Shown piece by piece: positions 1 through 11,068 of a stretch of 64,000 nt of DNA. Location: contig NC_037314.1 of assembly GCF_000143535.2 (NCBI RefSeq), positions 2,294,001 through 2,358,000 of the forward strand, given 5' to 3'. Below the pieces are notes generated by a model that worked only from the letters and a program-made list of their open reading frames with translations, was not told the origin of the DNA and ran no database searches. Within the stretch, counting starts at the first letter, position 1. The number at the start of each line of letters is the position of its first letter. Position numbers and translations under genes: made by a program. This stretch comes from Botrytis cinerea B05.10 (taxonomy: Eukaryota > Ascomycota > Leotiomycetes > Helotiales > Sclerotiniaceae).

Positions 1-402
1 GGGTTGAGATGCAGAGTTTGGGTCTGTAGTGTTTGGAGCTGGGTATTTGGGGTTGGAGTTGGGGTTGTGATTCTGATTGTGATGAAGAGAGTTTGGAAAT
101 GGATCGGATGATTTGTTTTTGCGATTCTTGAGCGGATGGGGTTCTTTTTGGTGGCGGGTTGGCGATGGGTCGGCGAAGGAAATTATGGTGGTTTCTGCGG
201 GGTTTGATGGCTCGCTTCTGGTATTGGGAGGAGGATTCCGAGGCGTGAGAAAGGGAGTTTGAAACATGTTCTCGTTGTTGAGATGGGTGGATATTGGTGA
301 AAGAGTATTGCGGGAAGAGTCGACTGTTTTGGGATTACTGGGGGGTGATGGGGGAGAGATTTCAGTATCCAGATATTTGGGTTCGTTGGAGCGATCTTCC
401 AT
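1..402 (-). CDS. Disordered protein, N-terminal 134 residues, cut by the window edge
   Basis: The reverse strand from the ATG at 402 reads without a stop for 134 codons and leaves the window at position 1, so only the N-terminus is present. The peptide starts MEDRSNEPKYLDTEIS and is rich in Pro, Ser and Asn (for example NENMFQTPFLTPRNPPPNTR), with no hydrophobic or signal segment. It is therefore probably an intrinsically disordered N-terminal region of a cytosolic or nuclear protein. A shorter closed frame at 183-428 on the same strand overlaps it and is judged a shadow. I do not recognise the family. The gene's promoter would lie in the 403-2362 spacer, divergent from the FAM32A-like gene. 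Seen directly: the open frame. Inferred: that it is coding, from its length and its start context (aacATGG). Confidence 0.6.
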   Translation of the reverse strand, partial: MEDRSNEPKYLDTEISPPSPPSNPKTVDSSRNTLSPISTHLNNENMFQTPFLTPRNPPPNTRSEPSNPAETTIISFADPSPTRHQKEPHPLKNRKNKSSDPFPNSLHHNQNHNPNSNPKYPAPNTTDPNSASQP

Positions 403-2362
403 GTTGAGCTGTTGAGAGGGGTGTTCACTCTAATGAATAAACAGTGGAGGGGATTTAAGTATGGTCTGCCGAGCTGAGGGCAACTCGACTTGGAATATGA
501 AGGCTACTGATACTAGATGAGTTGGCTGTTTAGCTTTTTTGTGAGATTGAGAACGCAGTGGGGAGACTGAAATTGATGTTTTACGTGATCAGTTGCTGAA
601 GCTTGCACGTCTTGCTTTTCCGGTCGCTTGTGATTAGAAACTGTTTTTAACAGTTTGACAGTTTGAAAGTTTAGTTTGCTAAGCTTTCTTGAGGCTCACA
701 CAGTCACACCACTTCTCGCCCTGATCTTGGTGAATTTGACGAATCCGGAGTTCATTACACCGAAGAGTTGACTAGTGTGTGTATCTAGACCGAGAGATCT
801 GGTGAATCTGGAATATTCTTTGGATGGTGTGTCCAATTAGATATCTACGGGCGAACTTCTATGTTGAATGGAAGAAGGGGTAGATACTTGCGAGTTATTT
901 TAGACTGCTACTATATAGTAATACGTAATCAAGAGCGACTAGACCATCTCCCAGAGTGAAGTCATGATGTTCAGGAGAGAAGTATTGTTGTCTGTTCGTA
1001 GGCTAATCGAACAACGAAACTTTGCTTAGGGGATCATGTAAAGTACCTAAACTATAATCTACTATGAAGACTAATAAATAGAATAGGACCACACGAATGA
1101 GAGAGGAACTCATGAGTCTTGTCGATAGGTGAACCTCATTACGGCGACACGAAAGGAGAATATTGCACTATACGTGCGCGATGAATGAAAAGTCCTATGC
1201 TTGAAATGTAGCCTTCGGTAGAACTTGGACACAGAATAAAAATCTCACCAGGTATGAGATATGTGACAACGAAAGCCATCGCCACAAACTAATGATTGTA
1301 ACAAAGCTCCGCTGATAACGACGATCCGGTTGAAGTTTTGCTATAGTTCTAAAACTGCACTTTATAGAATACTACAATTCACAGACTTGATTATGCTTGC
1401 CGATTCAAGACTACTTCTAGCTACTCAACGTTATATCGTGCTCATGAAGTTGCGTCACTCTCTTTAGTTGATGTTAAACAATCATAAAATGATGGTAGTA
1501 ACTGGAAATCGAACACCCAAACCTTGAAAAGTACTCTCCAAGCATTGAGATCTCCCCATATGCGACTTTGAGTCAATATGTAGCAAGAGCTCTGGGATTT
1601 ATGAGATTGTCTTCGGGCAATCGGGGTGTTAACGATAATTCTTGGTCTCTGAACAATCATGAAGACTCCTAGAGATGTTCGAAGACGACTGTCTTTAGCG
1701 TTTACTTCTAATTATGCTTCAAAGATAGGTGTGGATAGGGCAAGTTTCATTGGTAAAATAGGAATCTGAAATAAGATGAAATCATGCTTTGAACAAGAAA
1801 GCAATTTTTATGTAAGTTGAAATAGCCTTTCTCTAGCCAACAAGCACACCCAAGCGAGAAGAGATGTAATCTGACCTTGACAGCAACTCTTATGGGCATG
1901 AAAATTTGACATTATCAGTGATGAGGTTTCAATTCTCAATTATGGCATCTCATAGGAGTTATAAAAGAGATCATCTCGAATAGAAAATTGAGAGGAGAAG
2001 AAGAGCTCTGGGGGGCCGTTTGATATGATTAGCTTTAATTTGAAGAACATACCTAGATCTAGACAATTTATATAGTATCTTCCAACCGATCAATGAAAGA
2101 AAGTAAAGTATCAATGTAAACATAATAAAATCATCTTAAAACATGTTAACGAAATATTTACGAGTATCTATCACAATGGATCTCCACAAACCCTCATACG
2201 TGACGTTACAACAGCACAGCCACTCACACGCGAGCCACACTCCCGGATCAAAATTAATCCGTCTACCCATAATTCCGCAATCCACATCAAATCAGCCATC
2301 CATCTCCAGCTCTCCATGCCATCTCCTCTCCAACCACAACTTTCCGCATCCCCAAACACAAC
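403..2362. other. Divergent intergenic spacer, no gene seen
   Basis: This spacer separates the minus-strand edge gene from the FAM32A-like gene. It holds only short, uncorrelated frames on both strands (the longest is 72 codons at 1442-1660 minus) and no long repeat. The last 250 bp before the ATG at 2363 are C/A-rich, which suits a 5' leader. Confidence 0.6.
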
Positions 2363-2859
2363 ATGCCCGACGACTACTCCTTCACCGGCGGGGGCTTAAA
2401 ACTCAAAGGTGCTTCCACCGGCGCCGGCATTACCAAAAAGAAAAAGAAGAAGAAGGTTCCTCCCCCGACCACTTCAACATCTCCACCTCCACCCAGCACC
2501 ACCGCTGCTACCACTCTCCAAAAAGCCTTAAAAGACGAAGATGCTGCGAAACCCGATTCCGAAGAAACAGAAATGAGCGAAGAACAATTGAAATCTCTCG
2601 ACCCCCGCGACGCATCTGGGAAAACCGCATCTGAGCGCGCGCATGAGGAAATGCGGAGGAGGAGGGTATGTTACCTTTTATTTTCACTCTGTATTCACAT
2701 CCCCCAAGAAAAAAATGCACTAACCCCCCTCCCCCACAGCTCAACGACCGCCTCAAGCGCGAAGGCGTAAAAACCCACAAAGAGCGCGTCGAAGAACTAA
2801 ACAGATATCTCAGCACCCTAAGTGAGCATCACGACATGCCCAAGATCGGACCCGGATAA
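2363..2859 (+). CDS. FAM32A-like nuclear protein
   Basis: There are two exons, 2363-2665 and 2740-2859. The intron has a GTATGT donor and a CCCACAG acceptor, and the product is 140 aa. The N-terminus carries a GGGLKLKG motif followed by a Lys run (about residues 25-31), then a Pro/Ser/Thr-rich linker. The second exon encodes LNDRLKREGVKTHKERVEEL and ends in SEHHDMPKIGPG. This layout (KLKG, Lys patch, basic helix with EGVKTHKERVEE, closing DIPK-like motif) is that of the eukaryotic FAM32A/DUF1754 family. Human FAM32A is about 112 aa and has been seen in the catalytic spliceosome near the 3' splice site. The basic composition suits a nuclear protein. Splicing is needed to restore the conserved C-terminal helix. 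The ATG at 2363 is chosen because an in-frame upstream ATG is lacking and the KLKG motif follows closely. Confidence 0.85.
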
Positions 2860-4088
2860 TACATTCTTCTTCTTCCAAACACACATACACACACACCATT
2901 TGCGAATTTTGGAATTGCGAAGAAAGGGGAGTCTCTGGAGTATTATGGAGTTTCACGAGAGCACTCATTCATTACAAGAAACTATACGATATTATCTCAT
3001 TTCATCCTACCTTACTTTACTATACTTGACTTGATTACAATTTAATATCCTTCCAAACTCGCAAATATCACATCAGGAACGGAATCAAATACAAACAAAC
3101 CAATAACCCAGAAAACCAACCTTAATTTTCGGACCTTCGATCCCAATTCCAATCTTCATTATACTTTTTCAATGATCAATCATATGGCACAATCGAAAAT
3201 GGTAGATGGACCCCGCGCCCGCGCGAAAGAGAGATGTGCATATGCCCCAATCCATGGAAGATTATAAATACATACCGTTACAAATCAAAATTCCTACTAG
3301 CTACAACGAGTTTGGTACGAGGAGATCTACTTCGAATTTCTCTGCGTGATCGAGTCGTCCTTATGACTATATTTGTCATGACAATAGTGAGATTCGAAAA
3401 CGTCCCAGTGAAGCATTTCAGCAAAGGGGGATAGATTAAAGGTCCCAGAAATGGACTTTTCATAAAGAAGAATCCAGATGAGTAATGAAGACGATATAAA
3501 ACTACCGAAACCATGAAAGGACTCTACGAATTTCTGTACAATTAGGGGAAATTTCGTAACGAGCAATTTCGAAGGTCCTTGAGCCAGGGAAAACATAAGA
3601 GTTCACGAACACCCTTTTCATTCTTTACGTTTGACAATGATTTCTTAAACACAAAAGCACCAGTGATATATGTACTTGAGTGCATTTTCATATTTCTCCA
3701 CAAGCCCCTATCACGTTATTTTGCCACTTCCACCGTATTAACCATAATGCATTCCGCCCACCCCTTACTATCAATAGATGTCTCCTCGGTTTTCCCATGC
3801 AATGTATAGTAACCATATTTAATCCTTAACCAATTCTCCCAGCAATTATGCGAAGCAAAGCACATATCCCGTGATGGGCTATTCCAATCTATGCGCCAAT
3901 CCAAAGTCCGTTTCTAAAAGAGTGATGATAAATTCGTGTCAAGTCATTACGATCGATCGTAAGAATGAGAGACTGGTAGTTAAATGAAACTTGTGACCGT
4001 AAAAACCCGACACCGACGCTATGCAAATGTGTAAATATCAAAAGAGTTCTGGTTCGATTTCTTGTATTATTCGTCCCAACTGGTTGGC
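2860..4088. other. Convergent intergenic spacer
   Basis: This lies between the 3' ends of the FAM32A-like gene and the minus-strand wall protein. Frames of 60-90 codons occur on both strands but overlap one another and show no domain. I see nothing beyond probable 3' UTRs. Confidence 0.5.
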
Positions 4089-6233
4089 TTATAATGCACC
4101 AACAACCACCATTCCGACGGCACCGAGGATCATGTTGATTCCCAAGTTATTCTTTCCAGCACTGTTGGTCTGTAATGATGCACTTCCAGTAGCGGTCTTG
4201 GAAGAACTCTCGGGGGATCCAGTAACCACAGCAGGTACGACAGTGACAGATGTGACGGTGGATAGGGCTCCATTGGGTAGTGTTGTGGTAAAAACTCTGG
4301 TAGAGGTACTGCTGGTTGTTCTCCTGCTGGTTGCTTCAGGGGCTTGTGTAGTATTATCGTCTGAAGAAGCTGTGGATTCGGCCATGTTAGTAGATGTTGA
4401 AGTTATAGCCATAGTAGAAGAAGAGTCAGTAGCGAGAGAGCTCGCAGAATTAGTCGATGTAGACAGAACACTATCACTGGAAGCCTGTGTGGTAGAACTT
4501 GAGGTAGCAGCAGAGGTAGTAGCTCCAGAGGCAGTGGCCTGAGAAGTCGACACCCTAGTAGAAATGGAGGCCTCACTTGTAGAAGCTCCTGTGGTCACGG
4601 GGACGGAGGTAGTGGTACCTGAAGATGTTTCAGTAGTTTGAGGAGCGGAAGTGGGAGCTTCTGTTGCAGATGTAGTAGCTTGAGAAGTCACAGAACTTTG
4701 AGATTGCGACTGAGATTGAGCACTAGTGGTAGAAGTCGATCCTGAATCCGAGTATAAGTTTAAGCCAGAAATTGATAAAGAAAAAACTTTGCCAGGAAGG
4801 TTGACCAAAGAACTAGAAATTGATGTTGCGGAGCTGCCCTGAGATCCAATGGAAGTGGAAATAGGCAACGGCAATACAAGAGAAAAACCATCATATCCAA
4901 CCAAACTAGAAGTGGATGCCAAAGCCAAGGAAGTGCCATGATTTCCGGAACTAGAACCAGGACCAGGCACGGGGATCGATGAAGGGGTATGATATCCAAC
5001 AGAAGTGGAACTAAAAACAGGCACTCCTGTAGAAGAATATCCAAGAGAAGTAGAACTAAAAATTATAGCATTAAGAAACACGGGATGACCTCCCAGGGAT
5101 ATCGTTGAACTTGCAGATATGGAAATCGCAGACAATACCGTGGAACTAGACCCCAAAGACATCGACGTAACAGGGTGTGGGCCTGTAGTCGAGGTTGAGG
5201 AGTCCTGAGGTATCTTGGTAGGCAAAAAAGCAGAAAAAGTAGAATTCACAAAAAAGAAAACAGGTAATGCAAAAGAGGAAGTAGAAGTAGAAGAAAAAGA
5301 ACGCGAGGTCGACCCGATTTTGAACATACCCGAATTTGTAGATGCCGCAGATGTTGAAGCTGGTGTGGTAGTTTCATCACTTGTAGTAGCCTGGGTCGAT
5401 GATGCGGTAGTTGGAGCAGTGGTTGGAGCAGTGGTTGGAGTAGTAGTTGGGGCAGTAGTTGGAGCAGTAGTTGGAGTTGTAGTCGGCGCTGTGGTTGGAG
5501 CAGTAGTTGGAGTAGTAGTTGGAGCTGTGGTTGTAGGTGAAGTAGCTTGCGTGGTGGGCGAGGTAGTTGCAGATGTTGTCGGCGAAGTAGCGGTTGACGC
5601 AACAGATGTAGTTGAGGCCGGTGTAGAAGATGTTGTCGCCGGGGCCGAAGTTGTGGCAGAGGAAGTTGTGGCAGGTTCGGAAGTGACGACAGTATCCGAA
5701 GTAGCAGCCGGTGTTGTGCTCGCAGCCTGAGTAGCTGTCGAGTTCGATCCAACTTGTCTCTTAGCCAATTCAATCATAGCATTTGCCTTTGCGGCCTCAA
5801 CCAGTGCATGTGCGACTGCCGGTTCCTGTCTGTAAACAGCCTCCAGAGCATCCTTGTCATCTTCATAAACGCCATGTTGATATTTCTCCGTCATATGTTG
5901 GTGAAGCACATCATGTAGCATGGCAGGTTCAACAGTGTTCAGCAATTCTCTAAAGGCTTGTTGATCTTCCATACAAGGAGGTGATACATTTCTGGGACTT
6001 CGGTTCGTGGTAGCGGCGGAAACGATCGTGATAGTAAGGAGGGAAAAGGCCATAAGAGTCAATAAGAATTGTCGAATTGAAGGCATATTGTCCGACTTTC
6101 GAGGTTTATTCGCTTCGATATCTTGCTTCTCGTTGATATAGGAATCGGTCTCTGACATCAAACGACTATTGACACTTGGATCGAGCTTCTGCTCAAGATC
6201 TTGGATCTTTCGTTCATTAGCAGTTGAACTCAT
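4089..6233 (-). CDS. Ser/Thr-rich secreted protein, probable GPI-anchored cell wall protein
   Basis: This is one uninterrupted 714-codon frame. A secretion signal is encoded at residue 50 onward (MPSIRQFLLTLMAFSLLT, ending in VSA), so translation may start at 6086 and not 6233; from 6233 it would be a type II signal anchor with a 55-residue cytosolic tail. Residues about 85-160 form a short non-repetitive domain containing PPCMEDQQAFRELL and DDKDALEAVYRQEP, ending with a possible KEX2-like KR site (ELAKRQ). Next come a long Ser/Thr tract, a PTT repeat block (residues about 235-276), a middle section of SSTS-punctuated hydrophobic strands, more Ser/Thr, and a hydrophobic C-terminus preceded by NSAGKNN, which fits a GPI attachment signal. 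The composition predicts heavy O-glycosylation. I do not recognise a named family. The role as a wall or surface protein is inferred. Confidence 0.8.
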   Translation of the reverse strand: MSSTANERKIQDLEQKLDPSVNSRLMSETDSYINEKQDIEANKPRKSDNMPSIRQFLLTLMAFSLLTITIVSAATTNRSPRNVSPPCMEDQQAFRELLNTVEPAMLHDVLHQHMTEKYQHGVYEDDKDALEAVYRQEPAVAHALVEAAKANAMIELAKRQVGSNSTATQAASTTPAATSDTVVTSEPATTSSATTSAPATTSSTPASTTSVASTATSPTTSATTSPTTQATSPTTTAPTTTPTTAPTTAPTTTPTTAPTTAPTTTPTTAPTTAPTTASSTQATTSDETTTPASTSAASTNSGMFKIGSTSRSFSSTSTSSFALPVFFFVNSTFSAFLPTKIPQDSSTSTTGPHPVTSMSLGSSSTVLSAISISASSTISLGGHPVFLNAIIFSSTSLGYSSTGVPVFSSTSVGYHTPSSIPVPGPGSSSGNHGTSLALASTSSLVGYDGFSLVLPLPISTSIGSQGSSATSISSSLVNLPGKVFSLSISGLNLYSDSGSTSTTSAQSQSQSQSSVTSQATTSATEAPTSAPQTTETSSGTTTSVPVTTGASTSEASISTRVSTSQATASGATTSAATSSSTTQASSDSVLSTSTNSASSLATDSSSTMAITSTSTNMAESTASSDDNTTQAPEATSRRTTSSTSTRVFTTTLPNGALSTVTSVTVVPAVVTGSPESSSKTATGSASLQTNSAGKNNLGINMILGAVGMVVVGAL
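5405..5531 (-). repeat. 36-bp tandem repeat encoding PTTTPTTAPTTA
   Basis: Within the wall-protein gene the 12-residue unit PTTTPTTAPTTA (36 bp) is repeated about three times, flanked by related TSPTT units. Copies differ by synonymous changes (gttggagcagtag versus gttggagctgtgg on the plus strand). Such tracts commonly vary in number between strains of fungal wall proteins. Confidence 0.8.
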
Positions 6234-9200
6234 GATTGCTCAACTCTTAAGGTATCTTGGCCAGAAGAACAATTTTCAAGGATTATATTAGGGGTTTGAA
6301 CGAATGTCAATGCAGTGCAGCTGTAAAAGAGGTGCAGTAGTGAGCTGTGATGCCACTTAAAGGTAGAACGAGTGAAGAGAGATCAGGAGACGAGAAACGA
6401 AGGATGATGAGGGATGAATTGTCAGACAATTGAATGTATGACAAGTTTTATTATGAGGGAACAATTGAACGATTGATTCGTTATTAGAGAGGAAGAGTGA
6501 AGATGGGAGTTTTGTTTGAAACAAGAGAGACGGAAAAGGTTTTAGCTTTTTTTCTCATTCAGGACATCACTTGCCCTTTATGTTGTGGCTGGGTATAAAC
6601 CAAGGTAGCTAGGCAGGTAGCTAGCTAGCCCTCAATTACCATGAGTCTGGTACGATGTACTCAGGACTATATTGTTATTGCGGAGAAAGGAAGGAAAGAC
6701 CAGGAAAGAAACACATGGGGGGGAAGGGGAAGTGGGAAGCGGCTCGAAATGTTTTGGAAGGGACGAGCCAGTAGATCTCCCAGTGCTGCGGCTTGCGATA
6801 ACGAGTGGTGCTTAGATGTGCTAAAGGGTGCTAAGGTGCTTAGATGCTAAGATGCTAAGATGCTGTAAGAACTTCGGGTGGATTGATGGAGAAAGAAAAC
6901 GAGGAAAAAAGGAAACAAGCATTATTTTGGGAGTGATACCGCGCAAGGGTAGAGGGTAATATCCTGGGTATCAAGGGTAAATGCTGAAAAAAAGAGGTCC
7001 CATTTACCAAAGCGACCACTTCGCGAACAAGGAAGGAATTGTGGTTTCTCCTTCGATGGCGGGAGGAACTTGGGATCGCAATTCATATGATACTGGGAAT
7101 GTTCGGCATTGCCATATGAATACGAGAAGTATGATATGATCTGACATGTACGGAGTAGGATCAGGTGTGATGTGCAACAGCAGAATGGAACAGGATGAGG
7201 AAAAACCTGGTCCCTTTCACGTACCTTGCTCTTTTAGTGAAAACTGATCCTCAGCATATATAATACTGGTATGGCAGTGTCGGTTCGCGAACTCCAGCTG
7301 ATCGTGCCGTTTCGTTGTCCTGTGCTTTTAGCTCGTCGGCCCGTACAAAGCAAAGAATGAATGTCGATGAGATATCCGCAACTAGCGAGTGAGGAATTGG
7401 GTGATCGAGTGAGCGAGTGAGCGAGTGAGGAATTCGAGAGACGAATGGTGAAGGAAGCAAGCAAGCAGGTAAGCAGGTAAGCAAATGGATTCGAAAAGTC
7501 TTCTTCGCATCAACACACAACGAGGGGCATCAGAGACAATATACGTTTCTCATTGATTACCTACCATTACATGTGATGGCGACGATCATCTTCGAAAGAA
7601 TACGAGGCTAAAGAGATCTTGGAAAAGTGTCCTTCGTATGCACCCTACATGCAAGCTAATTGTATGCATTGACATTGACTTTTCACTGTCGACTCAAGGT
7701 TTTCTGTCTAGTTGGATCAAATGGTGAAGAAGTCCCCGAATATCCATCCATCCATCCATCCATCCATCCACACCAGGATCCATACTTACCGCCGCCCAAA
7801 GAATGACGATGCCAGTTCCGTTTTCCACTCACCCAATTGTTGCATTTCCATGTCAAATCGTGCATTATTCAGACCAGAACCTCAAGATTTGCCATTCCAT
7901 CCAAGACCAATCATCTTCAAATCCTCACTCCACTTGATACTTCGGTCCCCACCAGAGATTACTCCGTGTACGGTGTATACGAACGTCTTCACAATAATCA
8001 AGAGCATACTCGCACCAGTACAGTAGCAAAGAACGACGCTACGCTACTTGTATCCGAATGCTTCGAGAAGTGTCTACATCGTACAAGCTAAATGTATGCA
8101 GCCGACCAAACTATCTCGATCCTCTCTTTTTTCTATCTTCGGATGGCTTCACGTATTACCTCAAATCGACCCACTCCACCTTATCTCGAGAGGAGAAGCC
8201 ATCAATATGTAAGTAAGACCGTACAGAGTACGTAAGGATACTAAGGAAGGACAAGAAGCTCCAAAAATCGCTCAAAAGCAATTCGCGTATATTCATGGCG
8301 ACGTCACCCTACTTCTACTTACAACGGGTATACATCATCGGCATGTGTCTCTGATGTTTTGCACACCTCTTCACATCTTTGACTCTACCTATAATATTAT
8401 ACCATCCTATCTACTTCATTTAAACCCTATCACAGGATCCATCAACAGCACTCAACAAAACTCTCTAACATCAAAACGTCAACTCCTCCAATACCACCTT
8501 TCGTAAAAACCTGAAGCAAACCACTACTTCGTACCTACCCAGCTATTTTAACAAACACCCAAGCCCCGTACCCATCCCATAAATAGCAGCCTGCATAAAA
8601 GATATGCAGCACTTGTTCATCAGCACCCAGGTAGTCTCAGCACGCACCAATAAAGACGCAAACCAAAGCCGCGCCTCTTCGATCCTCGCTCGCCTCGCTT
8701 GACCTAGCCCCCGAGCCCTCACCCTGCTTGGTTAACGTCGACCAAACGCAGTCAGTCCAGTGTCTTGGACCTTAAACTAGTGGCGAGGTATACCCGTTAC
8801 ACCCTCCGAACCTTCTTGAGTTCAGGAGAATTGTGATCGCGAGCTCTCTAAGAATAGGGGTCCATGGTGACAAAATGCCTGAGGAGCTAACTAAGGTTAA
8901 GTAAGTTTCGTTTCTGATCAAACCCCTCATCTCGATTCTTCATCCATACTCTCTCCATGCACACACATACATACATACATATATACATACAGAACAAAAC
9001 AAAAACACCACCAAATCCCCATACACAATTCATAAAACAAACCATAAAATAGATAAACCTACCAACCAATCAATCCCTCAACCAATCCCTCTGCACAGTA
9101 CAAACCTTCCACACACAATCCCAACCCTTCGTATCCGGAAACGCCGCGCTCCCCATCCCCGGTATCCGCCCGCAGTCTCATTCGCAGCCGCAGTCGCAGA

Positions 9201-11068
9201 TCCGTGTTTAGAACATTCTTTCGTACGTACCTAGACAGCTAGGCTCCTCTCTCTTGCTTCTAAAATGACCAAAAAGTGAAGAAGCAAAATGCTGTCCGTG
9301 TTGTGCATTGCATACTACATACATACTACATACATAGGTACATGCATTCACACATACATACTATACGAAGTTCAGCCATCTGCATATTTCACAGGACACC
9401 CCCCCCCCCCCCCCCCGTTCCTCAAATTCATACTATACCATACTATTCTACATATCCTGTCATCATTGAACTATCATCATTATGATCTAACACATCCACG
9501 CCTATACCTATATCTATCTACATATACATATACAAATTCAGTATACTCAATCATCTCATCTCATCTCATCCCCAACCCTCCAAACCCAGCCCAGCCCCCT
9601 CTCAACCCTTTCTCTTCTCTTCTCTTCTCTTCTCTTCTCCCCTTCATCACCATTCAAAATTCAAAATTCAACACTCACTCACAATTTGAAATTCAAACCC
9701 CAAAACCACACACATCCCGCGCCACAAGGCGCCACACCCTCACCTCAGCTCTCCTATCCCAAACCCCCCCCCCCAAATGTCTCATTCTCATCTCCCCAAA
9801 CTTCTCTACCCCCTACCTCCATCCATTCATCCATCCATCCATCCATCCATCCATCCATCCATACATCCTTCCTTCTTCCCACCTTCCACCAAGGCCAAGG
9901 CACTAACCGTGAATCAACCGTTACTCCATCGTAATTCTAGCCCAACAAAGGAATTCTACTCGTGGCAAACGTTGGGATTCTTTTCGAGGGCTCGAAGATA
10001 AATGACGAATAGCTAGCTAGCTGTTTGTTGCATTAGTGTCGGGAGAAACTTGTGGGCGGTGTGTGGATTGGTGGTCCAGAGCATACTACCCCCTATGCCG
10101 ATTTTGCCTGCAAGTATTGGCTGTCTATCTCACTCTCATTTAGCTCCTCAAAAACTATAGCCGTCATACATGCGTATATATAGCAGAAGTCCCTTTCTTT
10201 CATTTACTCATTCACAATTACTTCAAAATACATACAAAAGAATTGAACATTTCGTCCCATCTTAGACTTCTTAACTTCACTTTCTTTATCTCTCATCACC
10301 ACCACCACCACCACCACCAAACGGTCAGACTTATCACACACAAAATGTAGAACTTTAAAGTCTCTATCCATCATTTCCCGATTCCCGTTGTATTCATAAT
10401 TCCCTATCCATTCTTTCCCAAACCCAGCCAAACCTTCATCCGATCCATCCCAATCATAAGAGTCGTATCAAGCTTATCCTTATGGATTCATGTTTTCGTC
10501 GCATCCCAATGACCACATAAGGATATGCCCTGCTCCCCTAAAGCCCAGAAGATTGAAGACCTGATTCGTTTTGATTTTCGTAAAAGCATTCAAGAAAAAA
10601 CAAACGCCCTTGCCAGTACCAGTAATTCATCAGATCATCGAATTCGTGATTGTCACAATTCACCCATTTAAACCCTTCCTCTTTTCTTCTTTATACCATC
10701 CTTCTATATAGAACATGGAAGGGCGAAATTTTCGACGAAAAATGATAAATCCTTAATTCCACGAGGCAATACACTCAAAATAAACCCTAATCCTCAAATT
10801 GAACATCTCCAACCACAGCTATCATTCACGGAAAATTCCTATCATTTTTATTAAGATGGGTTTCCGTGGAAGCGCAAACAAAAAGGGAAAAATGCACGCA
10901 TGTAACAGAAATCGGGTGGGAAGACGCGTCGTGATCGGGGGCACCGATCTTTATAACCAATAGACAGCAAGCCTATTAAAGCTGTCGTAGATTGGACTCC
11001 GAGTAAATAAAATGTGCTTTGAAATGCTGAAAATCATCTGATAATCATCTCGCCATCTCGTTGAATTA
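6234..11068. other. 4.8-kb gene-poor spacer with many simple repeats
   Basis: No convincing gene is seen. The stretch next to 6233 probably holds the promoter and leader of the wall-protein gene, and the end near 11068 is the 3' side of the RhoGAP gene. Simple repeats include (ATCC)n at about 7742-7770 and 9829-9862, (CATA)n at about 8966-8990, an 18-C run at 9399-9416, (TTCTC)n at 9610-9639 and (CAC)n at 10297-10319. A degenerate GCTAAG/GATGCTAA repeat lies at 6808-6862. C/T-rich stretches at 8380-8520 and 9530-9700 look like fungal leaders, but no ORF follows them. Confidence 0.55.
9399..9416 (+). repeat. Poly-C run of 18
   Basis: A run of 18 consecutive C lies in the gene-poor spacer. It is likely to be length-variable and error-prone in sequencing. 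Confidence 0.9.

Noticed and set aside
4021..5730. Plus-strand frames of 171-173 codons (4021-4542 and 5215-5730) rich in Val, Ala and Glu
   Set aside because: They are antisense shadows of the Ser/Thr-rich wall-protein gene; the composition is the mirror of its Thr/Ala/Pro codons.
9289..10001. Plus-strand frames of up to 205 codons with SIHPSIHPS repeats
   Set aside because: They arise from translation of C/T-rich DNA and the (ATCC)n microsatellite; no domain and no plausible composition.
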